Assembly (NCBI RefSeq): GCF_021130785.1
Contig: NW_025776831.1
Location: forward strand, 59,353-123,352
Direction of reading: 5' to 3'
Length of the DNA stretch: 64,000 bases
From: Homalodisca vitripennis
Taxonomy: Eukaryota; Arthropoda; Insecta; Hemiptera; Cicadellidae
The notes beneath the pieces were generated by a model that had not been told where the DNA came from, did no database searches, and saw only the letters and a program-made list of their open reading frames with translations. Positions 1-10,955 of this stretch are shown piece after piece. How positions within the stretch are numbered: position 1 is the first letter of the stretch; each line of letters starts with the position of its first letter. A program made the translations under genes and the position numbers.

Positions 1-1854
1 TGGTATTATTAATTAAGTTTTAACCACACAAAAAATTTAATATAAAGAAGGATATTAAAATATTAAAATACATGGTCATTAATTTTATAACACTACAAGT
101 TGTTAAATCAGACTATAAGAAACTGCTGTGGCCTGCCTTAGGATCTGGAATGTAATACCAATGGTAAATTCTGTTGATATAATAAATCTTCAAATTGTTT
201 CTATTACATGGTTCGAGGCTGGTTTAATATTGGTTAAAAGGAGAATTCATAACCTCCTTTCGGCCATTTTATTATCTATTACTTGTTTACTTAAGGGCTT
301 ATAAAAGTATTGGCTTTATTTAATTATATATCGTACTGAGTCATAATATACTTATATCAAATACTACAGCTTATAAGAACTACACAGATAAATATAGTTG
401 TTTGTGAGTTGCTATGTGTTGTACTCACGCTGTTCTGGTTTTGACAAACATTTTATTTATAATTAGGTGAAGAGAATGAGCTAAACCTATTCACTTTCCT
501 GTCATCACACAATTCCTGAAGTTGTTGTCCGTGTCAATATTAGTCTATGAGATAAGTGATTTTCTTGTGTGCAATGGTTAACGTGGTGTAGTGACTAAAT
601 GAAAAATTTCTCACCATAAGGGTATTTCCATTTTATTATTTAAATTTATTACAGATATATCAGATATCAAGCTCTTTCCATAATGTGGAATACATCGTAC
701 ACTTAAATAGATTCAATATGTAGAAAGAAAACTTTAACATTATTGTATCACCATTATCAACATTATGTATTTTAATCATTTTAACTAATCAAAAGTAATG
801 AAACAAAATCAAAGCTACTAAAATTCTACTTTCACATCATAACAGTTAACTTTTATTTTATATAAGATCAGAAAAGTATAACTTTATTTATTCCTAATAT
901 TGGTTATTGTTTATGAAAGTTTAGAGCGTGTATAACGTTACGGGCAGAGTTACCAACAATAGAATTAACTAAGTGGTCAACACTCAACCCCTCTGAGAGC
1001 GTCAGACCTGTCACTGACATTGACATCATTTGGGGTTGGTGCAGCTGTTCAGAGTTTCCTCTCTTGATTTCTAGAATACTCAGCCCTTTGCTACAGCAGC
1101 TTTATAAACTAGCTACAAATTCGTATCCTTGATATGCTCTTGAAATTTCTGGTGTTTTCAATGATAGTTACTAACACAAGGTACAACAGCAACCAGCCGT
1201 GTTTTTTGTTTTGTTAAAAACAAAACGAAAAACGTAACAATTAAACGTTTAAAATATATTTAATTTAAAACAAATAATTAAATTCAAGCAGCTTCGGACA
1301 TCACAATTTCTAATAATAGACTTGTAACCTAAATTTGTAATAAATTGTTAACTGGCTGATAGTTAGCAAATTATGTTATAAAAGGGCTCATTAAAAATAT
1401 GTTTTTACCTGAAGAACGAGCTGGCCTATAGATTAAATTTTGAGTATGCTTAATTTTTTACAATACGTTTTTTTCAATAAACAATAAAGATTTTGGTGGA
1501 TGGTACATGTCCATCCATTATATTTTTCCGATCGTCGTTGGAGCGTTTTAACCACAAGATGACACAATTTTAATTCTGTCTGCTTGAGAGCTGTTAAATT
1601 TATTTTTTGTATGATTTTCTGTTCGTGTGTCTGTCTAGAATAACAATTTTGAGAATAAAATAGCGGCAGAGTTTCGTAATGTGAGCACCGGTCATGTGTC
1701 ATGCATGAAACACTTCGTATCGAGTATTCATTTATATTTTATGCTTTTAAATGTTCAAATCAGTAGCTTTAAATGTAAGCATTATTATTTTTATGTTACT
1801 ACGGCAAGGATATTTGATTGCCAAATGTATTATTGTACTCTCAGTCTGATAGGT
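1..1854. other. AT-rich noncoding flank
   Basis: No coding region, RNA gene or transposon remnant could be supported here. The two ORFs near 1430-2050 have no recognisable domain and the second runs into the poly(T) end of the neighbouring LINE. Confidence 0.6.
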
Positions 1855-1867
1855 GTGGTGTTTCTTT
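1855..1867. repeat. Target-site duplication, left copy
   Basis: GTGGTGTTTCTTT sits immediately left of the poly(T) run (the poly(A) tail of a minus-strand LINE) and recurs exactly at 7263-7275, just beyond the GC-rich 5' end of the same element. A perfect 13-bp duplication at both edges fixes the element's boundaries. Confidence 0.8.
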
Positions 1868-2093
1868 TCTTTTTTTTTTTTTTTAGGGAGAGGAAGGGAA
1901 AATGCATTTACGCACACAGGTGGCCAGCCTGTAGTGTGGGACTCTCACAAGGTGGTAAACTACCCACTAAAAACCTCCTCTATACTTCAGGATCCCAACC
2001 CGGAAACTGTTTGTCACATTACTTCAGGTTAGGTCTGAATTTTACCTAAGCACTCAGGGCTCGCGCCTATCCAGCCATCAGAAAGTCAAAGGT

Positions 2094-5064
2094 CTAAACC
2101 GCATTTAGGTCTAGATCTATCTTTTTAGCGCGGAGAATACCCTGGACAAAATGAGACACACAGTTCCAGTTGTCCTGACCCTCCAGCATCACTTGACAGA
2201 CAGAGTCCACCGAAAAAACACCCAGAGTGCGTGTTGCCTCAAGGCGGGGCCTTTCCCAATGTGGGCAGCGGAAGAATGTATGCTCCGCATCATCGGGAAC
2301 ACCCGGGCAATAAATGCAGTCCGGTGAACCGGTCTTTCGCATCAAGAAAAGGTAGGACTGAAAATATCCATGACCGGTGAGAAACTGGGTGAGGTAATAG
2401 TCCACCTCACCATGTCGCCGTTTCACCCAGAGCTGGACCATCGGTATCAGCCGTGCTGTCCAACGTCCTCGGGTCTCTTGATCCCACAACTCCTGCCATT
2501 GCCGGTAGGTGCGGGTGCGCTCTTCTGATATGGCACGTTCCTTGCCGATCTCGCCTTTTCGCTGGTATATTGCTTTCCTCTCCTCAGCCAGAAGTTTGAC
2601 CGGGATGACTCCAGCAATCACCGAGACGGCAGGCTCAGAAACTGTACGATATGCTTGATGCGACTCTGAGAGCTGCTTGTCGCTGCACCCGAGCAAGCCG
2701 CATCCGATACACCTCCTTATTTAATGCATCTGCCCACACCTCAGCTCCGTACAGGAGGACGGACTGGACTGCAGACATGAGGAGCCGTCTTCGGCTAGAC
2801 CTGGGACCATCGACGTTGGCCATTAGCCTACTAAGGGATTGCACTACCTTAGCGGCCTTGTCCGCAGTACGGGAAATTTGGTCTCTCCAGGTCAGCTTAT
2901 TGTCCACCATAATCCCAAGGTACACGGCGGCACGAGTAGATTGGACAGTCACCCCACCCACGCGAAGTGGAACGACAGTGTCAATCCTCTTCTTAGTCAA
3001 GATTACAATCTCTGTCTTAGCCAAAGCAAGAGATAGCCCGTGATCCTCCATCCAGTTGTTCACGACGCGCATGACTTGGTTCAGCTTCAGCTGGGCCAGC
3101 TCAACGTTGCGTGCGGCAATCAGTGCTGCGACGTCATCGGCGTACCCAACTAAAACTGTCTCATCCGGCATCTCGGACCTCAGAAGGCTGTCATAGGAGA
3201 CATTCCAGAGATCCGGACCCAGGATTGAGCCCTGCGCGGCGCCGGAGGTCACATTCATTGTCCGCGTCCCTTCTTTAGTGTCGTATATAAGGAGTCGGGC
3301 TCGAAGATAGTCTTCGATGAGCCTGAGCAGGTACGCTGGGATGCGAAAGGTGTTCCGCAATGCATCTAACATATCAGCCCATCTCGCCGAATTGAAAGCA
3401 TTCTTGACATCAAGCGTAACAAGAAGCACAACTCGACGAGAGTACCGACTATGACTCTCAGCCATCTGAACTGCTCTCCGGACCTCTTCAATTGCGTCAA
3501 TGGTTGACCGCCCCTTCCTGAAGCCGGTGGCACAAATCCCCGACAGCTTCCACGGCTAATGTCAGTCGGGAGCGGATCAACTTCTAAAAAAGTTTCCCTG
3601 CTGTGTCCAACATACACAAAGGCCTGTAGGACGAAGGCAGGTCAGGGTCACCTTTCCCCTTGCTAATTAGTACAAGCCTGGCTCTTTTCCACCGGGACGG
3701 GAACACCGCTTCAGAAAGGCAGGCATTATACATATTTAATAAAATCCTTGGATTGACTTGGAAAACTTGTTTAAGAGCTTCACTTGGAATCCCATCTGGA
3801 CCAGGAGCCTTGTTGTTCTTCAGGGAGAGAGAGGACAGCTGTCTCCAGCTCCTCATTACTGAAAAGCGGGATGTCCTCCACCCTATCGAATATGACTTCT
3901 TGCCTCGGCGGATGAGTTGGAAACAGGGACTGGACAACCTTCTCCATGGTGGCGCCGTCCATGACGGATGGAGGTGATCGTGCGCCAATCTTTCGGGTTA
4001 CAATCTTGTACCCCAGACCCCATGGATCGGAATCGACGTCCTCCCTGAGTTTCCGCCAGCAGTCATGCTTGCTCCGGTTGATAGCCCGGCGGAGAGTCTT
4101 TCTTACAGCCTTATAGGCCTCCGTCTTACGACCTCGGTCTGCGGGATTTCTAGCATGGCAACTCTTCTGGTTCTTAAACAGGCTCTACGGAGATCCGCAA
4201 TCTCGTCTGTCCACCAATAAACGGGTTGCTTGTTGCACCTTATTCTCCTGCGCGGCATGGACTTATCGCAGGCCGAGGTTATTAGTCCCATCACTGACGA
4301 AACCAATGTCTCGGTGCAAGCCCCACCGTGCACCGCAGGTTCCCGCGTTGTTGCCCGTAAGATAACATCGGTGATCTTTCCCGCGTCCAGCTTCTTAGTA
4401 TTCCACTGGAGCGGTACTTCTCGAGGTGCAGAGGTTCTTCGCAGGCCGTCCGTTACATCAAACAAGATATACTGATGATCACTGGCAGTGTAATCATCAA
4501 GCACCATCCAGTGTGAGATCCGCGGCAAGAATGACTCAGACGCAAGGGTTATGTCGGGGATCGTGCCTCTTTGCCCGGGGCGCTGGAAAGTAGGCGTATT
4601 GCCCTCGTTGATAACAACGAGTCCAGCCCTGGCAGCAAAGTCCAGGATGTACTTCCCCCGTGAATTGGTGAGAGACATTCCCCACTCGACAGCCCTTGCG
4701 TTGAAGTCCCCACCAACGATGACATGTCCACTGGTACCAATCACGCTCTCTTCCAAGCAGTCGATCTTATCGCGGAAGTCCTGGATGGCCTCGTTGGGGG
4801 TGAGGTAGCAACTAAAAATTGTAACGTCCCTACACCTTGCCCAGACGAATCCTCGGCCTTGTCCATGGCTCCGCATCAAAACTTCTTGTGGATTCCGCAC
4901 CCAGAAAGCAGCAGTATGGAGTGTGTCGGGAAAACCACACCGAAGGGTCCCTAATTCGATACTGCTCGCTCACTAAGAGCGCGTCGGCACCATGTTCTTG
5001 GGCCAGCCGGTCAAGCAGACTATCAGCTGTCCTGGATCTCTCTAGATTGCACTGGAGGAGCCGA
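2094..5064 (-). pseudogene. LINE ORF2: endonuclease-reverse transcriptase, frameshifted
   Basis: ORF2 nicks target DNA and copies the element RNA by target-primed reverse transcription. Reading on the minus strand, the first bases overlap or abut the ORF1 stop at 5066 with no ATG at the junction. The AP-endonuclease domain runs from about 5060 to 4430 (QCNLERSRTADSLLD near the start, GGDFNAR, and TASDHQYI near its end). The RT domain covers about 3900-2700 and contains NNKAPGPDGI, SYRPLCMLDTAGKLF, LDVKNAFNSARW, GAAQGSILGP and the catalytic box GYADDVAALI. A C-terminal zinc motif, CIYCPGVPDDAEHTFFRC, lies near 2270-2325. The frame changes near 4915, between the EN and RT regions, near 3820, near 3590-3470 and near 2690, so this copy cannot make a full protein as written. 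The YADD catalytic box is intact. Confidence 0.85.
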
Positions 5065-5065
5065 A

Positions 5066-6910
5066 TTACTGAGCTTTCCCCTTTGCCCGTTCAAGTGCGG
5101 CCTTAAACACACCGCACCGTCCTGAGCCCGGTATGTGCTCCAGGGCGTTACCCTTACTGCCAGCTTCTTTACAAATGAAACAGGAGTTCTGGTTACAATC
5201 CTGCCTCTTATGTCTGATCTGACCACACTGAAAACAGTGATTGGTGCGGTCAGGCCCCTTACAGGCTCGAGAGGAGTGGCCGAACCCAAGGCAGCGGAAG
5301 CACCGTGGGACGACAACTCTTCGTTTAACCCGGCCACTCACCCAGCCAACTCGCAGATGTTGGAGAGCCAACAGCTTATTGGCGTGTCTCTCGCCTAATT
5401 CGGCGACCGCCATTCGCTGCTGGCTGCGGTTCGGCTTTGTGAGCTATACTTTAAATGTAGATTCTTTTAATTCGGGAATAGCCCGCTTTATAGCCTCTGT
5501 TACCTCGCTATCATTGGTGAGTCCGTCAAGGTCACGAATTTCAATCGATACCTTTGGGTCGAGTGACCGCACGGACCCCTTGTCTCCGAGTGCTTTTTTT
5601 AAGCTCTCAGCAAAAGCGGCTTTATCTTTCGACTTCCCCAGCTCGAGCAATACATCCCCGTTTTGGGTCCGTCGAATTGCCTTAATGACAGTCTCTGACT
5701 CTGGCTTGGCTTTCGCCCGGAGTTCCCCCAAGACTTCAGCAAACGATCGCCCCCCGGAGGGCTTGATCAATATTGCTTCCAACCTAGGCCTACTCGGTTT
5801 GTGTTTTAGCGCCGCGGGGTTTCTTGACGCTGCCCTGGCCGGAGTAGACTTAGTCACTTTTGGCGTCTTTCCGTCACCTAATTTGTTTGTAGCGACCTCC
5901 GCCCGCTTCTTCTGCCTCTTCTCCCTTCTCGTCAACTTTTTCTCCCACTGCCTCTCAGGTGACTGTTGGACATCACCCTCCTCGTAAGTAGTACGCGGGC
6001 TATCAGTTGGGTGTTGCTCAGGGGGGCTTATCCTGTATTCGGTGGAATTTTTGGACATCACAGGGGAAGTCTGCGTTGCCGTCGCTATCACCACAGGTGT
6101 CGCATCGGGGCTAGAAGGTAATGAGGTTCTTACCTTCCGCTTTTTGTTGGCATTGCCAGCCTTTGGAGAAGCTAAGGTATACTCTTGGGCTCTTGCCTTG
6201 TGCCTGATCTTTCGGCATTGCATTACTGTGGCCAACAAATCCTTAATCTTTGGCAGGCCATCTTTGATGGTACGGTTAACGTTAGGCTGCTGCCTAACAG
6301 CTGTCTCCATCTTCTTGATAAAAACTTCGATCTCTAAAAGGTGTTTTTCCTCCTCCTTTTCGGCATCAGCTTGTTGCTGCTGCAACAGGCCTAGCTCGAA
6401 AGTTGTAGAAAGAGTACTTAAGGTGTTATTTTTCTCAACCATTTGGGGGATTTTGGGATCTGGGTCCTTGGGCACCCCAGTAGTTTTAACTGCACCTTCT
6501 CCCTGCATTTCGGGGATGTGAAAACATACCGGAGGGGGTGATGTCTTCATTCCCGTTCCAGGCACCTTCGGTGTTGCTTCGGCCTTGCCACTCACTTTCG
6601 TTGCCGAGGCTTCCGCTAATGGGACTACTGCCTTAGGCGGCGTCCTAGCTATCTTGGAGCTTCGAGTAAAAGGTTGAAGCTCTTCTCCGCTTTTGATTTC
6701 AGTTGTGTTTTTTTGTGATAAAGAGTCCCATGGGTGTTCAGAACCAGCGCATCGTGCGGCAAGGGACGGCCCGGAATAGCCAGGAGCGGGTATACCCTCG
6801 GAAACAATGTCCCTACCCCAGTTCCTTGAGGCCTGGCCTCCGTTTTCCCAGCACCGGAAACCAGACGTGCTGGGGGTCGCCCGTGGCAGTGCAGAGTCCG
6901 ACCTCTGCAC
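5066..6910 (-). pseudogene. LINE ORF1: gag-like RNA-binding protein with in-frame UAG
   Basis: ORF1 proteins of R1-type LINEs bind element RNA and form the RNP. This one has a long hydrophilic N-terminal part with an EKEEEK coiled-coil-like stretch, a KRRxKK-type basic region, a folded segment around RSFAEVLGELRAKAK, and three C-terminal zinc knuckles: CFRCLGFGHSSRAC, CFQCGQIRHKRQDC and CFICKEAG...C. The part holding the knuckles (5066-5413) is in the same frame as the upstream 488 codons (5444-6910), separated by a single UAG at 5444-5446, so one nonsense codon splits an otherwise continuous ORF of about 615 codons. The 5' start is uncertain: the open frame begins at GTG, and the nearest ATG (6914-6912) is in another frame, so a further indel near the N-terminus is likely. 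Confidence 0.8.
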
Positions 6911-7262
6911 TCATGCCGCACTCCCCGACCACGGCCCGAAGGGGCTGGCCCCCTGACGCACACTGGGTATTAACCTATCGGCGGTCGAGTCACACGCAGC
7001 CCCTGCAAACACAACAGTGCTACGGGCTCAGCCACTCCCTGGCCTCCCAATGTGCGCCGGTCAGAAAGAAGAAGAAAGAAAAGACATCCAAGAGAGGGGT
7101 CGAAAAATAAGGGTTAGGCAAGGATTGCCTGGAAAGAGGAAAGGCTGTGAGCACGAAGACGCTCACAGTTGGCTCAGGTAACCCCGGGGTCGCCAGCTCC
7201 CTCTCCAGAGAGGAAAGCCTCCCGTGTAGCAGAAAGGTTCGACTACCCCTGAGGGAACCCCG
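6911..7262 (-). other. LINE 5' UTR
   Basis: GC-rich leader between the duplicated target site and ORF1. It contains a small perfect stem, CTGTGAGC/GCTCACAG (7143-7166). No coding potential is recognisable. An internal promoter would be expected here by analogy with other LINEs but none is visible as a motif. Confidence 0.5.
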
Positions 7263-7275
7263 GTGGTGTTTCTTT
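7263..7275. repeat. Target-site duplication, right copy
   Basis: Exact second copy of GTGGTGTTTCTTT (see 1855-1867). Composition drops back to AT-rich within a few tens of bases to the right. Confidence 0.8.
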
Positions 7276-8480
7276 ATTAAAGGGCCAATAGAAACTATTG
7301 CACGGCTAAGGATTTTCCTACTCAATAGCAATACCCATTAAAACTTTTTACTACAAAAACATCATGTTGCAAGTGCAAAGGTCCATTTGTGAATATTTAG
7401 TTATACCTTTCTTCAATTTCTGTTCTAAGAGAACAGCAAATCTACTTCATTTGAAGTACTGCTGTATTAGCAGGTTTATCATTGTAAATTTAGCTATTTA
7501 GGTTATTTCGTATTAACTGTTAATGGCTTATTTTATTTTATGACTTTATCCATTCATTGGTTGCTACTTCTTATAGTTATTAAACAGGTGATTTCTTTAA
7601 TCATCTTTAATTTTTTTATCCCTGAATTGCTGCTTTAGAGCAACCGCAGAATCCATTTTTTAATAAGTGTTGATAAAGGCCTTTTTTTAGCTATTTCAGT
7701 CTTATTAATTCCTTAAATTTTAATATTTTATTTTATACTGTTTTTATGATGGTATATTAGGAGTGCTTTGGGACATTCCAAAAACTATCCAAAGCGATGT
7801 GTATTCAGTTTTGACTCTAGTAGCAGGCCTAACTGTTCGTTTCAACATTCTCAAATCTAATAAGTACAAAATTGTTGATAAGTAGATTGGTTTACTTTGA
7901 CAATTATATCGTATTATAACAATCGTATGGTTATTAGTTTTTCCAATAGTATTTACTTTTAAATATAGAAATTAGTTGAAGCGTACTTGGCAGTATTCTG
8001 TATATAATCTGATGGTATTATATTTCAATAGAATTTAATATCTATATATGAAAATTGTACTAATGGTACCTGAGTTGTGAAGGCGTGCGTGTTGTAACTT
8101 TGTTCAAATTGTACTCCAATACAGCCACTCGCTAAGAAATTTGGAAAAAAATTAAAAATTTGTATATACTTTTTTTAATTTCAGACGTTGAAAAAATAGT
8201 AATGTGACGTCAGCGTATTTTTGCTGATGAGTGAGACTCGCATTCAATAAAGCCCCACTATCCCAAGCACGACCTTCTATCAGGTTTGTTCTCCGCATTA
8301 ATTTAAGACGGTGTTTACCTATATTTATATTAAACAATTAAAAATATATAAAGTGCTCTTGAGTCAAAACCGTTTGTTTAAAATCAAAGTTTTCAGAGTT
8401 TCTTTTCGACGTGTTAAAATTTACACAACATTCTAAATTTTTAGAGAGACAAAGACAAATGCATGTTGTACCACTGTTTC
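7276..8480. other. AT-rich noncoding interval
   Basis: No gene, RNA or transposon end recognised. Only short ORFs without domain features. Confidence 0.55.
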
Positions 8481-8485
8481 TAGAT

Positions 8486-9640
8486 CTATATTTTACTCCA
8501 TTTTGCGTGCGTGAGACATGTATTAGTTCTTAAACTTGTCCATAGATGGCCTGTGGTTAAACCTATCGACCCGCATATCCACACATGATTTCGACACGGG
8601 TGCTCTAATCTTCGAAGTGGAAGTTGGTCATTGTCTTCAATGTGTTCCAGAGACCACTTCCATGTCGGGCCAGCATTGAAGAACTCCACAATCGAAATCA
8701 AAAATGCCATCAAGACCTATTGTTCTTTTTTCTTAAATTTTGTAGTCGGCATGACAGATTGTTCTCAAACCAGGGGTTCACAGTTGAAAGATCAAGAACG
8801 TAGAAAATAACTTAAAAGTTATTCTCATTAAAATGACCATATATGTACGGATGCATAACCTGTAGTATTCCATTATTTGATCTAGGAAATTAACATCCCG
8901 TGTTTGAATGGTATATTTTTAACAGGTAGGAAACATCAACGTACTTTTTCTGCTTTGTGTCCCAACGCTCGACATCAGTGATGAGTTCTTGAAATTGTGA
9001 AATCCATCATAATAGTTTTGTTGTCTTTCCAGATCACCAGAGCCATCTTGTTTACTCATCATATATCCCTCTTTTTATTTGGTTCTGGCTTTGTTTACGT
9101 TCCTGAATGATCTTTTTTGTCATTCTTTTACTTTGCAGTACCTTCGATTTTCAGGTCAGAGAGATTTTTAAGTAGAGGAAATGTAGAGAGGAAACAATCC
9201 TCAGGAAGGATTTGAAGAAGTCACACGACCGGATCCGTGGCCAAGACGTTTATGTGGGAAAGGTGTACTTTCTTCTTGCAAGATTTTGAAAACAAAGAAT
9301 TAGGCCATTGCTTGAAGAGACGTCATAGCTCTTCGAAATAACATGTCTAGGTTTTGTTCTTTCCTATTTTTCAAACTAGACATGAACCTTCAATGGGACG
9401 ATTTGATCATAAACTGAATAGGAGCCTGCCTCCCGTTTTAATTGTCAGCATCGTTCACGAACTGCTGCTATTACAGGTTGTAACTTCCAGAACCTATTGG
9501 CTTTCTGGGCAGCTTCATCAATACCAAGATTTTTCCACTCAATGTATGTTTTCTTTTAGGATATAAAACCTATCTCTGACACACAGAAAGACATTTCATT
9601 GAACAGTTCCCCCATAAATTTTTACAGCGGGGTATATATT
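8486..9640 (-). pseudogene. Decayed piggyBac-type transposase
   Basis: Reading the minus strand across several frames gives the landmarks of PGBD-type transposases in the right order. A segment like FWKLQPVIAAVRERC followed by YDQIVPLK lies near 9400-9510 (family pattern FWKxxPxxDxVRxxC ... SIDEQMIPFKG). VERWDTKQKKYVDV lies near 8930-8975. A C-terminal stretch ending in the cysteine/histidine-rich tail (RFNHRPSMDKF, then CMSHA) lies near 8490-8580. Multiple stops and frameshifts interrupt it, and the DDD catalytic residues are not all identifiable. The flanking TTAA sites and terminal repeats were not located. No single open frame covers it, so it is visible only when all three frames are followed together. 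Identification rests on motif order, not on an alignment. Confidence 0.6.
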
Positions 9641-9649
9641 AGTACATTG

Positions 9650-10810
9650 ACACAATAAGATTTCTTTATTTGAGTAGGGGAGGGATTCATGAATTTGCCA
9701 ATTTATTGGTTATTAAAAAAGGGGTCGGGACTACAGTAGTAGTAACCTGAACTAATGCCTTGCGGTTCAGGGTTAACATAGTTTCGCATGGGATCGCCTT
9801 TTGTACTTACTGTTTTTGCCAGGCGAGAGGTTTAGCTTTACTTGAATGTTCTTGGTTAGTTAAAGCGAAGTTCCTGGTCCAGGATCAGCATGTAATGCAG
9901 GGTCGTCTTTATCGGACTGATCAGGTCCTCGTCTTCGCCAGAAGAATGTCTGTGAGATTGGTAGGTAGGATCGATGCCAAGGTCGTTGTATAGTATATAT
10001 TCCTAGATTGAGTTATCAAGGTGTGCATATATGTCTTCATCACATAAAGCATGTAGTCCGTAAAAGTTAAACATTTTGTTTTATTTTTTTACAACAGAAA
10101 CTATTTGTAAACACAAGCAACAACACTCCTATAATTTCAGGTTAGGTACTATTCGGTCTTAAGTGTCACAATTGTGTGATAGTCGCTATTAAAATGTAAT
10201 TTCCACAATAAAAATGTTAATTCAAAGATACAGCATGAATACATTTATATTAAGCATACTTAAGTTATAAAACACACTATGATCAAGGTGATTCTAACCA
10301 AAACAACGTCTGAAACACAAAAACACACAGCAAATTCACAGCATGTGGAAAAATAGCTGACATAAGGAAACAGACAGCAGTGATGCCAACCTACACTACG
10401 GAAAAAATATTCAGTGACTTTCACGGATTGTTTGGCTATTTGTTATAGAATTGAATAATTACAAATGTTAAAAAACTAGGTCTCAAAAGACTAAGAGGCC
10501 GTCTGCACTAGAATCAAAAGACCATTATATAACATTTGGTTTAGTTTAGCACATAATTGTACTATTCATTTATCAAGTTTAGAAGACACTTAATGTTATG
10601 TATAATAAATTGTAATATGAATATAAAATATACTACATAAAATCTGTGTAATAATAACCTTGCAGTCGTCCCTTTATTTAATACAAAGGATGAATTAATG
10701 TGGTCCACATGTAAAGAACGAATCAAGTTATTCAATATAATACTTAAGTAAATTATCAAAAATGAATCACATACATAACCTAACCATACCAGGAAAAGAG
10801 AATGAAATCT
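9650..10810. other. Noncoding interval
   Basis: AT-rich except for a slightly GC-richer patch at 9730-10000, which directly follows the piggyBac remnant and could be its eroded N-terminal part, but I cannot show that. The rest holds nothing recognisable. Confidence 0.45.
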
Positions 10811-10814
10811 CTCT

Positions 10815-10955
10815 AAAATTTCAGCATCATTGTAACGGGCTTGTTACCGTTTTCACGAATCGACCAGCGCCAATAACAGATAACGATCACTAGTTTCAAA
10901 GCTCCTATTAAAACTCACAACTACTTTACAGAATGCAGGTGTTTCCGGTTATACT
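10815..10955 (+). repeat. Dispersed repeat Y, copy 1
   Basis: This block, containing ACGGGCTTGTTACCGTT, CTAGTTTCAAAG and CTACTTTACAGAATGCAGGTGTT, recurs in inverted orientation at 61515-61680 with roughly 70-80% similarity by eye. Element class unknown. Confidence 0.65.

Larger units (their letters stand above)
1868..7262 (-). mobile_element. R1-clade-like non-LTR retrotransposon, near full length
   Basis: About 5.4 kb of markedly GC-richer DNA in an AT-rich background. It has a 5' UTR (6911-7262), a gag-like ORF1 with three zinc knuckles, an ORF2 with AP-type endonuclease, reverse transcriptase and a C-terminal zinc motif, a 3' UTR (about 1886-2093) and an A tail seen as T-rich sequence at 1868-1884. 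This two-ORF layout and the CX2C...HX4C motif after the RT are typical of the R1 clade in the Jockey/R1 superfamily; assignment is by recalled family patterns. The insertion is not in 28S rDNA, so it is a dispersed rather than R1-proper lineage. A perfect 13-bp duplication flanks it. ORF1 has one in-frame stop and ORF2 several frameshifts. Confidence 0.85.

Noticed and set aside
5241..5987. 248-codon ORF on the plus strand
   Set aside because: Antisense shadow of the GC-rich LINE ORF1; no domain.
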